A stretch of DNA of 64,000 bases from Planoprotostelium fungivorum (GCA_003024175.1 MDYQ01000251.1:1-64000), one strand, 5' to 3'. Positions 47,737 to 59,244 are shown, counted from the first letter of the stretch. Notes: generated by a model from the sequence alone, not told the origin. Numbers and translations are program-made.

Positions 47737-49752
47737 TCATTCTTCACGTTCTCCCTGCCTCTCCATCGGGCTCAACGTTTCCAGCTGCAATTTGTACTCG
47801 ACCATCGTTCTCTCGAGGCATTGCGTGATAAAGTGAACGAAAGGGCGGATGTCATCACCGTGCAGTGGATCTGCTTGTTTCAGTGTCTCGTAGTAGTCCA
47901 ATCGATCTTCCTTCTTGATCAGGGCGGGGGGGTAGCCTCCACGCATCAGAATCAAGTTCATCAACATCCTCGCTGTCCTTCCGTTTCCTGTGATGGATGT
48001 CAATCGATGATTCGTGTCGATCCATTGTCATTGTCGTGGGATGATGTGATGATGTGATGATGTGATGATGTGATGATGTGATGATGTGATGATGTGATGA
48101 TGTGATGATGTGATGATGTGGATCCTGATGTGAACGTGATGTGATGCCACAGTGGATGTAGATTGAATGGGGATGATAAATCAAATCGGCTCACCATCGT
48201 TGAATGGATGGATCCACACGAGACGATAATGAGCCATGGCAGCTCTCTCGATGACGTTGAGATGGAGATCATCTGACATTAACCATCGATCTAATCTGGC
48301 CATCCAGATCGGAACATCCGATGGATGAGGAGCGATGTGATCTGCCACACGTACCGGATGCGTACGGTACTTACCACCCTCTTCCGGTTGAACTCTCGAT
48401 AAAACCTGTCGTTTCTATTCAGTTTCATTCTTTTCACAATATAATACATATCATGAAAAATATTTTATTTTGCGATGAAAGAAATTCTCTTTCATAATGT
48501 TTTTGAAGATTCAATTATTTGAAAATCGATGAAAAAAGATTGAATCACCCTCTTGTGAATCTCCAATACATCGATGAGATCCACTTTGACTCCGTTGCTC
48601 CTCCCATTATACGCGATCAATTTCGTAAAGTGATAAGCCTCAGACGTAGATATGACCTCGAATAGTTGCTCCACCGTGATCACCCCTGAAGTCCCTCCAA
48701 TACGTCCCGTACGTATGAGCGATTCGGTCTCGGAGAGGGACACCGGTGACCCTTCTATGGCGTTGGTGTGGTAGACGTGGAGGTAGTGATGTGATTTCTC
48801 CATCTGATGCAACGCTCTCGTTTCGACTCGGTGTACTGTCAATCTCAGCTCCTCACATCTGGCGTCCAATCGGTCGTATTCTACCTTCTCGAGACTGAAT
48901 GCATTGAGTGGGTGATGGTGAGATCGATATCGACGATGTGAATGATTCGAATCGTGGATCGAGATGGATGGAGTGAATGATTTGTATGGATAAAGTGAGT
49001 ATGGAAATCTGTGGATGCATCGATGATGCCATCGATCGGAAGAGACAACAGCATGAGAGACGATGAGACAGGTGGATGTGACGATCACCTCCGTATGATG
49101 GGACTGATTCGGTTGAGATTTGCCATCGCATCTTCGTGTCCGGGATAGACAAATACAGCTTGGTTGTAGAGGTGATGTGCGGTGTAGAGATCTTGTCTGT
49201 GTTCTTCCAAAAACTCCGCGTAAGAGTTCAAAAGGTCTGGATCGAACGATTCGATCGCCATGGCTCTCTTGAAGATGTTCTATTGGTCCATCATCATTCG
49301 ATCGATAATGGTGTGAGATGAAAGTGCACCTCTGCTTTATCTGGCTTCGTGTGGCTGATCTTCTTCGCTTGACTGATCATCGAGACGATCTCGGGAGAGA
49401 TCTTCAATCCAGTTGGGGTTCTGTCACCACAAATGAGGGAGAGTCCTCTGGCGTGTCTATCTGTAAGATCTTCGTCTGCATCGACGGAAATGATGTCTCC
49501 TCGGTTGCGAGAAATCACATCGTGTGGTTTGGCATCATTAGGTTGTCTTTGATTGATGACGTTCTGTGCCATCCACGCCGGCCAAGAGAATTCTTGTAGT
49601 TCTTCGTCGCCTCCAAGCGCTCTGATCTTATCCAACTGAGATCCATTCAGTGTATCATCGTTATGATACAGGTCATCGAGAGGGCCGGTGGAGGGGATAG
49701 ACACAGCCAATATGGATGAAACATATATACATAGGAGTAGTCGTCGTTGCAT
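47737..49752 (-). CDS. FICD: FICD/HYPE-type Fic-domain AMPyltransferase
   Basis: FICD adds and removes AMP on the ER chaperone BiP. The first ATG of the frame is at 49752 (MQRRLLLCIYVSSILAVSI), a hydrophobic signal-anchor. A TPR-like helical pair follows (AMAIESFDPDLLNSYAEFLE; HLYNQAVFVYP). The Fic core begins with YHTNAIEGSPVSLSETE, which carries the T-x-x-x-E-G autoinhibitory helix. It continues with HPSDVPIWMARLDRWL, AAMAHYRLVWIHPFNDG, spliced to GNGRTARMLMNLILMRGGYP, completing HPF-x-x-GNGR with the catalytic His. The protein ends at 47737. Order, anchor and inhibitory Glu match metazoan FICD. An intron between the HPFND and GNGR exons holds a tandem repeat. The gene ends 46 bp from the convergent RasGEF gene. 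Confidence 0.93.
48038..48119. repeat. Microsatellite (about nine copies of an ATGATGTG-type unit)
   Basis: About nine uninterrupted copies of GATGTGAT (GATGATGTGATGATGTG) lie in the intron that separates the HPFND and GNGR exons of the Fic gene. The copies look identical, so copy number is probably variable. Confidence 0.85.
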
Positions 49753-50075
49753 TCGTTGTTGGTGTCGTTTGTGACATCCGCAATTGCCCACACCTCATCT
49801 CTGCTTTAATTTCCACGAGATTTCATGTTATTAATTCTACAACGAGATAGATGTACAGTAAAAATTCGACGAAAAGTGTGACAACAGGAGAGGGTGAGAT
49901 CATCGCTGTGATGTCATCAGATCGCATGTGATTCTGGAATTGCCATATTTATATCTCCAAACTCATTCACCACGATGATCAATTGATGTCACTACTCGAT
50001 TTCGATTTCAAAACCTACGTCTCATCAGCTCTCCCTCATCCATCATCACTCCACAAAAGACATCACATCATCACA
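49753..50075. other. Intergenic, no gene seen
   Basis: About 320 bp between the Fic gene start and the VPS53 stop. It should hold the Fic promoter. It contains TATTTATATCTCC (49949-49961), a possible AT-rich promoter element, and a CATCA-rich stretch near 50040-50085. Confidence 0.4.
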
Positions 50076-53000
50076 TCATCGAATCATCACCTCCGGTAGC
50101 GCCAAATTTCCAAACAACCTCTTGATCTTATTCGCCTCCGCCGCAACGCTCGCCACCTTACCCTCTCCACCTCCACCCCCCTTCTCCTCCTTCTGGCCGT
50201 TCCCGCCAACCCCGCCTCCCATCAGTACCTTCTGCTCCGATCTAGACAGACCCTGTACGATTCAGTTACGTCACGCCACGTCATCCTTCACCTTCAGATC
50301 CATGATCTTCTGTAGGTCTGCTTCCGTTGCGTTTGGCATGAGAGAGTGGAAGGAAGAGAGGAGACCGGGTGCAGGCGTCAGGATGACTTTGAGTAGGGAA
50401 TCTGCGGCGTCCATCTCGTGATGGAGCATCTTGAGGTAGCGCTTGGGAGGAGCGCTGGGGCTGTTGATGCGGATGGAGGAAGGTAACTGTAGATGTCGTC
50501 AGATGATGATGTGATGATGATGATGTGATGATGATGATGTGATGAGATGATGTGATGATCTGATGATGATCTCGATGATCACGATGAAGAGATGTCTCAC
50601 CTCTGCTAGAACCGAACGAATGCCTTTGAAATCGACCAGTAACTGCTGCGCTCCTGTCGTTCACATCAGAACCGAACCTTCTCGTTGTAGATCACCCATC
50701 TCAGAGATCTTTCTGCATCTATAAATAGATCCAATCAAGGTAGGTAAGAAGGAAGTGATGAGGGTGTCACAGAAGAAACGAAAGTGTGTGGCGTTGGACA
50801 GGTGGGCATGAATATTTGGGACGCTCTGGTGTACGTACGTCGAGATCTGGTTGACGTAGTCCGATTGGTCCTGATAGATATCAATCTACAACCTGCCACA
50901 TCGATCGATCATGCGCGCGCATGACTCTCCATCGCATGTCTCTCGAGAAACAATAAAATGAAATAAATCACCTCCACGGATTGCCACGATCCCCAGGGCA
51001 TCTTGATCATCATGACCAATGCAACGTCAAATTTGTTCTCTAATCCTTTCGACAGACACTTGACAGCCCTCACGATCAGATCTTGGAATCGATTCTGATC
51101 TGTTCTCCATCAATTCTCCACTGATTCTCCACGAGATCTCACCGGCTTGGAAGTTGATCTTGTCGACTAGCTTTGGGTGGATGGACAGCTTGATGATCTC
51201 CTCCATGGATGAAGTTGTCTTCGCGAGGTAGTCTGCCGTGTTGATGATGGCACACACCACCCTCTCTTGTAAATCTGCGAACCTCACGTCGGGTCTGTTC
51301 GAACGTCATCTACAGCGTTGTAGATGGAAAGGTCGAGGAATTTTCACCCCGGTAACTTTTCGGTGATGGCGGTCGTGTACTGGTCCAAATATTTGGACAA
51401 GATGCGCGCCACTTCTACCATCGGATGATTCTTGGAAAGTTCCGTACAGGTCTGTACAGTCTGCTTGAACATGACAACCAGGCCGGTACTGCTCGATAAG
51501 ACGGAGTCTCTACCTGTCAAACGTGTCAATTTGACGTGATGACGTCACGTGACGTCACACCTCCCTCGGGGTCCCAATTCTCTTCGGATAATAGTTTCTG
51601 CAGGTGAGCACCCATTCGCCTGTTTCGAGTCAATCTACAACGTTGTAGATGAGATAGAATCCTCACTGATCCTCATCCTTTGTATAGATATCGAGCGAAC
51701 TATCGAAAGCGGAAGAAATAATGCCCTGGTACTTGTGTTCCTGCATTCAGTCAATCTACAACGTTGTAGATGCACGAGACGAAATACCATCTGAGAAGAA
51801 GCTCTGGGCGACATGTGAATGTCAGCTATCGTCGCGAACCTCTCGTTGAATTGTCTTTCGAACGCCACCGTTTTCCTCACAGCCGACACCAAGTCCTACT
51901 CATCTCATCAGATGAAACCTTCTCATCATGATGACATACCGTGGCGGTCAGCTCGGATCTGTCTTTCAATGTCTCTGTGATGTGACTGCGAGTTAAGAGG
52001 CAGAATTCTTCTGCGATGGTGGCCTCCATGTTCCAAGACGTCGGAAATACCCTCGAAAATCTGGAATAATGAGCGTCTACAACGTTGTAGATGGAGATTC
52101 ACCTCTCGTTGAAGTGGATCATGGTCTTGTCCAGCCACACGAACCTGTCACGACGTCATCATGAGTCATCGTGACGTCACACCTCCTCTTCACGTTGCTG
52201 ATGGACCCTACCTACGTCCCTTAGCTTCATCCAAATGAAACCCTCACCTCCTCTCCCGGCTTAAACAATCGATTGTACTCAGCCAGGGTACGTTCAATGA
52301 ACCAAGAGATGAACTCCATCCTGTACGATGTCATCCATCTACAACGAGACGTTTGTGTCTATACTTGGCCTGACCACCTAGAGCTTGGATGACTTGACAG
52401 GCCTCCGTGAGGGATTGTGGGTTGGAATTTGGGACTTCGAATTCCCGCCTGATCTGTGACACGAGCTCGGTGCTCAAGACCCCGACCCGTTTGGTCAATT
52501 GGGACACTCTCGGTAACTTGAATACGGACGAGAGCTCGGCGATGGCTTCTAAAAGGGCAGCTGCTTCTAGATACTGAGGAGATGCGTCAGCACGGTCTCC
52601 ATGATGGAGGTATCGGGTGATGACTCACTTGTTTCCGCTTGCTCGTGAGTTCTAAACGTTCGACGGCTGTACTCAACATGTGCATTCTTCTCAGGGCGAT
52701 GATACTCATGGTGAGATTCTTCTTGAGATGATCTAGACTCTTGATGTCTCGACAGATGTCGTTGACCATCTTCTCTGATGATTCCGCTTTCCCTCTGATC
52801 TGATTGACTTGAGAAATCAGATCGTTGACGGCCTCCTTCGGCTTTTCGATGTCTTTCTTCGCTTGTTCACGAGAGATCGCTCTTTCTATGAGTGAATCGG
52901 ACAGTGTCTTATCAGTATTCGTAATGTGCTCTTTCAATCGGACAAGAACTCCGTCCAAATCAGTGAGAGATTGCTCTAGAAATTGAGTTAGAATCTGAAG

Positions 53001-53241
53001 CCATCTGAAATGCAATGTTGGGATGGAGATCGAACAAAGGGACATACGAAAGGTGATCACCTGTTGGGAACATCTGATTGATCAGATCGACGGGTTTAAA
53101 GCCGGCTTGTGAGCTGACATCATTAATGTAATCGTAAGCGGGTCGATTCCTGTTCGTCTTTGGGGAGTGTATCAATGCAGGTGGAACCGATAAGGGGGAT
53201 CCATCCTCTAACATCCCGCTCGAGTCACGATCTGCGGACAT
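50076..53241 (-). CDS. VPS53: VPS53, subunit of the GARP/EARP tethering complex
   Basis: VPS53 tethers endosome-derived vesicles at the trans-Golgi network. The start ATG at 53241 gives MSADRDSSGMLEDGSPLS. The N-terminus reads YDYINDVSSQAGFKPVDLIN, QMFPTGDHL. It is followed by the coiled coil that defines the family: LISQVNQIRGKAESSEKMVN, DICRDIKSLDHLKKNLTMSI, IALRRMHMLSTAVERL. The middle exons contain QRQVWLDKTMIHF-type helices and the RVVCAIINTADYLAKTTSSM block (matching the [20 protein letters not shown] region). The C-terminus has the SLLKVILTP segment, a LMDLKGLSRSEQ-like block, a GGNGQKEEKGG linker and NKIKRLFGNLALPEVMIR, stop 50076. At least 12 introns are implied, several holding the ATCTACAACGTTGTAGAT palindrome. 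Confidence 0.92.
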
Positions 53242-53405
53242 CACAACGGTGCACGATGTTTTGCGACGCAGGTATTCTGTCGAGATCGCACAAACACCCA
53301 AAAGAGGACGACAAGGAGGTACACGATTCCAGGCAAAGACCAATACACCTTCAAGTAGAGACAAAATAAAACAGGAAGGCATTGATTCTTCACATCACAT
53401 CTCAC

Positions 53406-53609
53406 ATGGCCCAAAATGGAGAGACAGAATCAGAGATCGCACAGAGAGATCGAAGGGAACAAGAGAACACGGAAGAGGTTCGACAGCTGATCGAATCCAT
53501 CGAACAACACGAACAAGAGAAACATCGTCTCGAGGAAGAGATCGAGAAGGTCACCCAACGCCGACAGAACATCATTCAACAATTGACTCTATTAACACAA
53601 GAAGAATAA
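53406..53609 (+). CDS. Small coiled-coil protein (67 residues)
   Basis: The ATG at 53406 starts MAQNGETESEIAQRDRREQE. The whole chain is charged and helical with heptad spacing (VRQLIESIEQHEQEKHRLEE, IEKVTQRRQNIIQQLTLL), ending at 53609. It has no introns. Small all-coiled-coil proteins of this size occur as subunits of BLOC-type, centrosomal or tethering complexes, but no family can be named. It is divergent from VPS53 at 164 bp, and an in-frame codon upstream (53382) is less likely as start. Confidence 0.55.
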   Translation: MAQNGETESEIAQRDRREQENTEEVRQLIESIEQHEQEKHRLEEEIEKVTQRRQNIIQQLTLLTQEE

Positions 53610-53769
53610 AGTATCTCTGTCCATGTATGACTCGACAAATCATTCCATCACATCAAACGTGTCATCCGATGTGATCATCACACACAAAGAAGAGAAAAGA
53701 GACGTTGGAGGAAGAAACGAGTAGTATATTCGTCCCACACCGCACGAGTGAGAACAGATTTGATACCGC

Positions 53770-54744
53770 TTATCGGTAACGGAGGAGGGACAGGGTGTTT
53801 CTCCTCTTCCAGCTGGCTCTTCTGGAAGGACGGAGCTTGTCGTATCCGTGAGACTTTCCGTGCATTCCTCTGGCCTTTCTACCGGCAGAGGTGAGACCTC
53901 TCAGCTCTCTGTGCTTCATGGTGGGGTCCACGATCCAGTTGATTCTGGGGTCACGGCGGATGGTGGCGTGCTTGGGGTCGACGAGAATGACCTCAAAGTA
54001 CTTGTAAGAGGCATCCTGGTTCACCCAGTAAGAGTTGAGGACACGGAGCGATCCGATTCTCTTTCCAACTCTCTCCTCGGCAACGGATCTCAAGTTGCGA
54101 GCAAACTTGAGCTGGTTGATACCCTGGAACTTGGGCTTACCCATGGTCTTTCCCTTGTGAACGGGTCTTTTTCTGCCTCCACGGCGGACGCGGACGCGGT
54201 AGATGACGTATCCCTGCTTGGCCTTGTAGCCGAGCTTGCGGGCCTTGTCGGGGCGGGTGGGTCTAGTGACACGGGTGACGGCGGGGCGCTGTCTTTGGAC
54301 GAGGAGTCAGAACGTGATTCGATATGAGATGAGAAGGATGGAGGAATATCATTGTGTGTGAGAGATCGATGGAGGAATCGAGAGAACGAGTGAGAGGAGC
54401 CGAGAGGACATCGAGTCGATTGGGAAATCGATATGAGAAAGAGTCGAGAAACAAAAAAGAGACTGACCTGTACTCCCATGCCCTAACACGGTTGACGAAT
54501 CTGACTACATCAGACTGCTTCTTTCTGTAGAGTTCCTCCATATACTTGTAGGCGCCTGCATCGAGTCAATAAACTTTCCCTCTCTTCCTCATCCTCCATT
54601 CATTCAAACACAATCTCATCTTTTCACACATCCATCTCCATCGATCATCACCATCCATCACACAACTTCGAACACGATGGATGTATATCGGATTATCTTC
54701 TATGAGATGAAGGGATAGAGGATGCAACGTCTAAACTCACCCAT
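53770..54744 (-). CDS. RPL15: 60S ribosomal protein L15 (eL15)
   Basis: This is a core large-subunit protein. The first exon holds only ATG plus one base (54741-54744). A 180-bp intron ends at about 54558, giving [21 protein letters not shown] second intron (about 54297-54479) lies between AWEYR and [19 protein letters not shown]. The last exon reads [60 protein letters not shown] and [14 protein letters not shown], ending [12 protein letters not shown] at 53770. About 204 residues is the normal length. The first intron after codon 1 plus one base is the same kind of early intron as in many ribosomal protein genes. Confidence 0.97.
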
Positions 54745-55224
54745 CTTGGTGTCTTCGTGCGATGTTCAGGGTCCTACAATGCAGCGATCCAACGAAGGAA
54801 GGTTCTTCGCTTTTCCTTTCCCTCCCTCCCCCCCTCTCTTTCATTTTATTCTTCATTTTATTTTTCCCTCCCTCCCCGATGCAACGGCAACCATTGGAGG
54901 TGGAGTGTGAGGAGACAGATGTGGAGAAGAGGAAGAGAGTCGATGGAAGGGAAGATGGAGAAAAGTTGTAAGAATCGATGTTGATGGATATGATGTGGGT
55001 GAGATTCAGACTGCGAGAGGAGTTAGGATGTCATTACAATTTAGGATCGATCGAATTGTATCCTCTTTGCCTTCATTAATCTGCATCGATTTCCATATGG
55101 TGACATGGAAATCTCTCGTTTCGTGTGACGTGACTCATCTTCTCTTTCACTCCTCCATCGTTTCTCCACGATCCTCTATCCACATCTCCACCATCGCCTT
55201 CCCGCCCATCATGCGATTCAAATA
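54745..55224. other. Intergenic, no gene seen
   Basis: About 480 bp between the eL15 start and the PPR gene stop. It contains pyrimidine-rich blocks (54815-54880, TTTTCCTTTCCCTCC type) that could be core-promoter elements of the ribosomal gene. Frames open on the plus strand are low in complexity and are not called. Confidence 0.45.
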
Positions 55225-56515
55225 TCAAACCCGTTGGTTTTTATGTTCCTCTCGATCCTTCTCCCACTGCTCTGCAAAGACGGCGTGTTTGTCTGCCAAC
55301 CCCATTCTATCGTACATTGCCGCGACAGCAACATACGTTGGCTCGAAATAAAACCTCCTCTCTTTCATCTTCTCCAGCATCTCTTCCGTCTTCACCCGGT
55401 CACACTTCTTCGCATACGCCTGGAATCTGCGATGAGCGGACGGGTTCGGTACGATCTCTCACCGTTACGAGTGTGTGGTATGTCTTACGGTCAGGTGTGA
55501 GTTTCTTGTGTTGAAAATTTTTCCAGCAGGCTTCCAATTTTTCCACATCACCGACGGTGGCGTAGAGATGCAACATGACGTTGAAGGCGAAGACGTCCGG
55601 CTCCGAGATCTTGTCCCACACGAGTTCTGCCTTGTCTACCTTCTGTTCGTGAGCGAACATGAGGAGGATGTTGGTGAGGATGTAGGTGTTGGGTTTGATG
55701 TTCATCGCGGCCATGTCCCGGAGGGTGTCTTCAACTCCGGCCTTGTCTCCCTTCTTGGCCAGCATGTCGATGCGGATTCCAAATGATACAATGTCGAGGA
55801 GGCCGGAGGACTTCATGCTGTTCCACATTTGATCGAACTGAACGAGAGGTGAGGACTCGAATCGATGATGAGATGTCGATTATCATCATGTTTCGTCACG
55901 TGATGCGATTGTAAGACATTGGATGTGATTGACTTCTTCACGATGAGAGATGGAATCGAATCTGATAGATTCAATAGAACTCACTCTGACCGCGTCCGTC
56001 CTCGCCAAGAGGGGTAAAATGCAGTTGTATGTGTAGCTGTCCATCTCGACCTTCTCTGTTCTCATGCGTTGGAGGAGATCCGTGATCTTCTTCAAGTCGT
56101 TGAGTCGAACATAGAGTCTGATGGCTTCATTATACAGTCGAATGTCTGGTTTGAGGCCTCTGCTGTAGAGCGTCTGAAACAAGTACTCCGTGTGATCTGT
56201 ATTCCCCTGTCTGACGCAGGCATAGAAGGCCACGGTGATGTGGTTGATGTTTAGAATGCCACTCTCGGAGTGACTCTCGATCTGGCGAATGATCTCGTTA
56301 TACTTGCCCTCCTCGGCCAGTTTGACGAGAGTACGAGTGAGCTTCTTCTCGTCTCCTTCCGTCCATATGTGAAGGTGACGTGGTGAGCTCAGATGTGTTG
56401 GAAAAATGCGAGGAGGGATCAGATTCGATGTGATCCTGGTTGTTTTGAGGTGTATTGTCCTCGATATCAGCCGTGGTGGCGGCGGAAATGTGAGGACTCG
56501 ACGCAGGGCGAGCAT
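55225..56515 (-). CDS. Pentatricopeptide-repeat protein, probably mitochondrial
   Basis: PPR proteins bind organelle RNA in a sequence-dependent way. The start at 56515 gives MLALRRVLTFPPPPRLISRT, an Arg/Ser-rich, acid-free leader typical of mitochondrial import. Repeats follow with the 35-residue pattern: TVAFYACVRQGNTDHTEYLF, LYSRGLKPDIRLYNEAIRLY, LLQRMRTEKVEMDSYTYNCI, DMAAMNIKPNTYILTNILLM, and FNVMLHLYATVGDVEKLEAC. The last exon ends REEHKNQRV at 55225. About five to eight repeats are present. Two introns (about 55843-55985 and 55438-55495) are implied. PPR genes are scarce outside plants, so a role in mitochondrial RNA handling is likely. Confidence 0.85.
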
Positions 56516-56639
56516 CGCATCAGATGATGTCTAATCGACAAAAGGCACCAGTTGTTTGTTGCCCAATTTTCAAAAACCCAATTTTCTTCAGAAGCAAAAG
56601 TTTCCTCTCGGCCAACAGGTCACGAGGCGAGTCTAATCG

Positions 56640-58484
56640 ATGACAGACTCCACAATAGAGACCAACCTTTCCCCTGACTGGGCTGACGAGAGTGATGAGT
56701 TATTTCCACTGGGTCAGAGTGATATCATGAACCGCAGTTCCTCCTCCTCTATAATAGAGGAAGAGAGCACAGTTTCACCCAAAGAGCCTTTCGCTGCGAA
56801 TACAGAGGGTGATCAAGATATCATACATACCGAACCTCCATAATACACATCAAATGCTCTCATGCGAGCCAAAGACACTTAACGAATAACCCTCTGAGAC
56901 GTTTGGCTGACTCAATTTTCAGAACAATCTTCCACGGATCTGATGAATTCCATACACCGACACCCTCTCCTCGTAAAGAATTCTTACATTTCATTCTTCC
57001 AGCGTCTCGATCTTTCCTATAGACATTATGAAGAAGCCAACTCACCATCTTTGCAGCGACAGCGCTCTCGAGCGCAGACGATGCCCTCCACGTTATCTAA
57101 TTTTTCAGACGAGCTGTCAGGATCCATTGCACCTCCCAGAAGGGTGAGTCATACAACACAACCACTCCATCTCTGATGATCTTCCAGTCCAAGAGGTTCA
57201 AGAAGAACAGCATCCGTAGTCCCCCAGAGGTGACGCTCATCTCTACATCTTCCATCACATCGCATGCTGAGCGACGAGCAGTCTGAAGGAGATGAACCGG
57301 CCGGCACATTACCGGAAGTCATCGAGATCAGTCCTCCCAACAAGAGAAAGAGATCCGCGAGAGAAGAGTGAGACTCCACCTCCATCACACGGACATCATC
57401 ATCATCTGATCTCACCTCCAGGAAAGTCGAGAAAAAGAAACCAAAGAGGGAAGACAGACACGTCATCGACGTAGAAGCAGAGATGGATGAAGCGACGAGA
57501 CAGAGGTTGAGCATAGAGCAGGTGATGATCATCGTGATGTCTCCATCTGATGGATAGACAGCAAGACGCCATGTTGGCGAGACAACTACAGAGCGAGGAG
57601 AATGACAGGGCGAGGGCTTCGAGAAATGACGCTTACCAGCAAGTTTTAGCCACTTTGTCCAGATATGAGAGCCGTGAGCGAGAGATGAGGTGAGATCAGT
57701 GATGATGAGCCACTCTCATGATGTCTCATCATCACCATCATCTAGACGTTGATGTCTCACATGTGAATAGTGGAGAGACTTCTGGTCGTGAGCAAAATAG
57801 ATCACGGTGGGTTTCGAGTCTTTCATCGGCATCATCACCTGACTACGACGCAGGCCACCAAATGCGATCGGTAGATTTTCAGGACAAGATATAAATAGAC
57901 AGTGAGCCTCTCATCATCTGATGACATCATCCGATGATGACATCATCTGATCATCTCTCCACGATGCATCACGTCTCACCATGCTGATCGTGCACAGCAT
58001 TCCAGTGAGAACATCTGGCCACAATACGCGGGACCGACTTCACGATTATCTCAGCAGTTTGGGTCTCAACCTAAACAGCCTCCTCTTTCGAAACCGTTTC
58101 AGATCATCCGAACACGTCGACGTAGACAACATGTCATACGAGGAACTGTTAGCCCTCACCGAGCGCATTGGAAACGTGAGTCGGGGGAAATTTTGGCGGG
58201 AACCGACCCATCACCAGGTCAAGAGCCACGCAGCTACCGATGACGTCATCGATTCACTTCCACTGGTGAAGATAGAAACGGAGGGGATAACTTGTGCCGT
58301 ATGTCTAGAAGACTTATCCGTGGGTGAAATGTCGAGTAGATTACCGTGCAACCACCACGTGAGTTAGCGTGGGGGGATGCGACGCTGACGAGGACAGTAT
58401 CACAAGGAGTGTATAGACAAGTGGCTGAAGACAAAGAAACACTGTCCCGTTTGCAACAAGAGTGTAGATCCGTCGGACCATTGA
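56640..58484 (+). CDS. RING-H2 finger protein, probable E3 ubiquitin ligase
   Basis: The ATG at 56640 begins MTDSTIETNLSPDWADESDE, an acidic Ser-rich start. Several short exons follow, with basic patches (PPNKRKRSARE, VEKKKPKREDRHV). One exon contains DAMLARQLQSEENDRARASR, which resembles a ubiquitin-interacting or helical motif. The end has the RING: ITCAVCLEDLSVGEMSSRLP then, across an intron, CNHHYHKECIDKWLK and KHCPVCNKSVDPSDH with TGA at 58484. The ligand spacing C-x2-C, C-x-H-x2-H-x2-C, C-x2-C is RING-H2 and complete. The upstream YDYL-like helical segment (YLSSLGLNLNSLLFRNRFRS) has no named family. It is divergent from the PPR gene at 124 bp. Confidence 0.85.
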
Positions 58485-58774
58485 TGTATGAAACGATAAA
58501 GAAGTCTGTCGTGAGAAAATTGCACGATGTGAAGAGAAAAGTCAATGAAGAAGAGTGGAACATGGGAAGAAATTCATCACAAAGAGAGACGAAGATGTCA
58601 TCAAGGACCATGAGCCATGATTCAGCACGGACTCCACCGTCACACCTCAAGTGAGGAATATTCTCTCGATGGAACGAAATTGTGAAGATCATCATCGTCT
58701 ACGAGGCGTGGAGAAGGTGACGAGTTTTCCGCGAGAACTCTCCGTCTACAACGAGCTCATTTTCAATAGGGTAG

Positions 58775-58929
58775 CTGAGAGGAGTCTACGATTGGCTCCC
58801 ATCAGGGTTAATTGACTTTGGAGATGCAAGTGTGAGAGATCCAATGTCAGATCTCGTAGCCCCTCTTCCACTGCGATAAGAAACTACTTAGAATCCTACG
58901 GCCTCGACAGGTGTCGACGAGCGTTGTAG
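58775..58929 (+). pseudogene. Fragment resembling the end of an APH/choline-kinase-type phosphotransferase
   Basis: After a TTTCAATAGGGTAG acceptor-like site the plus strand reads GVYDWLPSGLIDFGDASVRD, PMSDLVAPLPLR, then a stop. The LIDFGDA-x(4)-DP-x-x-DL pattern matches the metal-binding DFG-type motif of aminoglycoside phosphotransferase-fold enzymes. One base shift downstream gives RNYLESYGLDRCRRAL, which fits the helix that follows in the family. No N-lobe or catalytic loop is found nearby. The piece therefore looks like a relic or a badly split gene. Support is only local motif similarity. Confidence 0.35.
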
Positions 58930-59244
58930 ATCGAATATTGAGGAAGCCTCATCTCATTCGCGCGACAGAAGTAAAGATGCACAAACTTGTTACAGAGATG
59001 ACCATCAACCTCGAAGGAAAGAATAAAACAGATTCGATACAGTTCGATTTATTTAAAGCGTCGCCAGGTGCAGTGTATATCGATGATGTCTCATGCACAT
59101 TTGAGAGAAGAAGGAACGCCGAAGCTCTACCCGGGCTGGGTACGGCCATACTCCGTACACCACAGCCTCGTCAGACACTCGCCTGCCTTCATCGTAGAGG
59201 CCCCCGAAAGGGTGTCTCCACTCCGGCCAGAATCAAACACTTTC
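58930..59244 (+). other. Possible coding fragment, unresolved
   Basis: The plus strand is open after a GCGTTGTAG acceptor-like end at 58929 and reads KPHLIRATEVKMHKLVTEMT and FDLFKASPGAVYIDDVSCTF before it runs into the duplicated block. The second peptide resembles beta-sandwich carbohydrate-binding modules, but only loosely. No start and no clear end are seen. Confidence 0.25.

Noticed and set aside
47201-48119. ATCATC and GATGTG tracts considered as functional non-coding elements
   Set aside because: They are simple-sequence expansions confined to introns of two genes and match the general triplet bias of intron DNA here.
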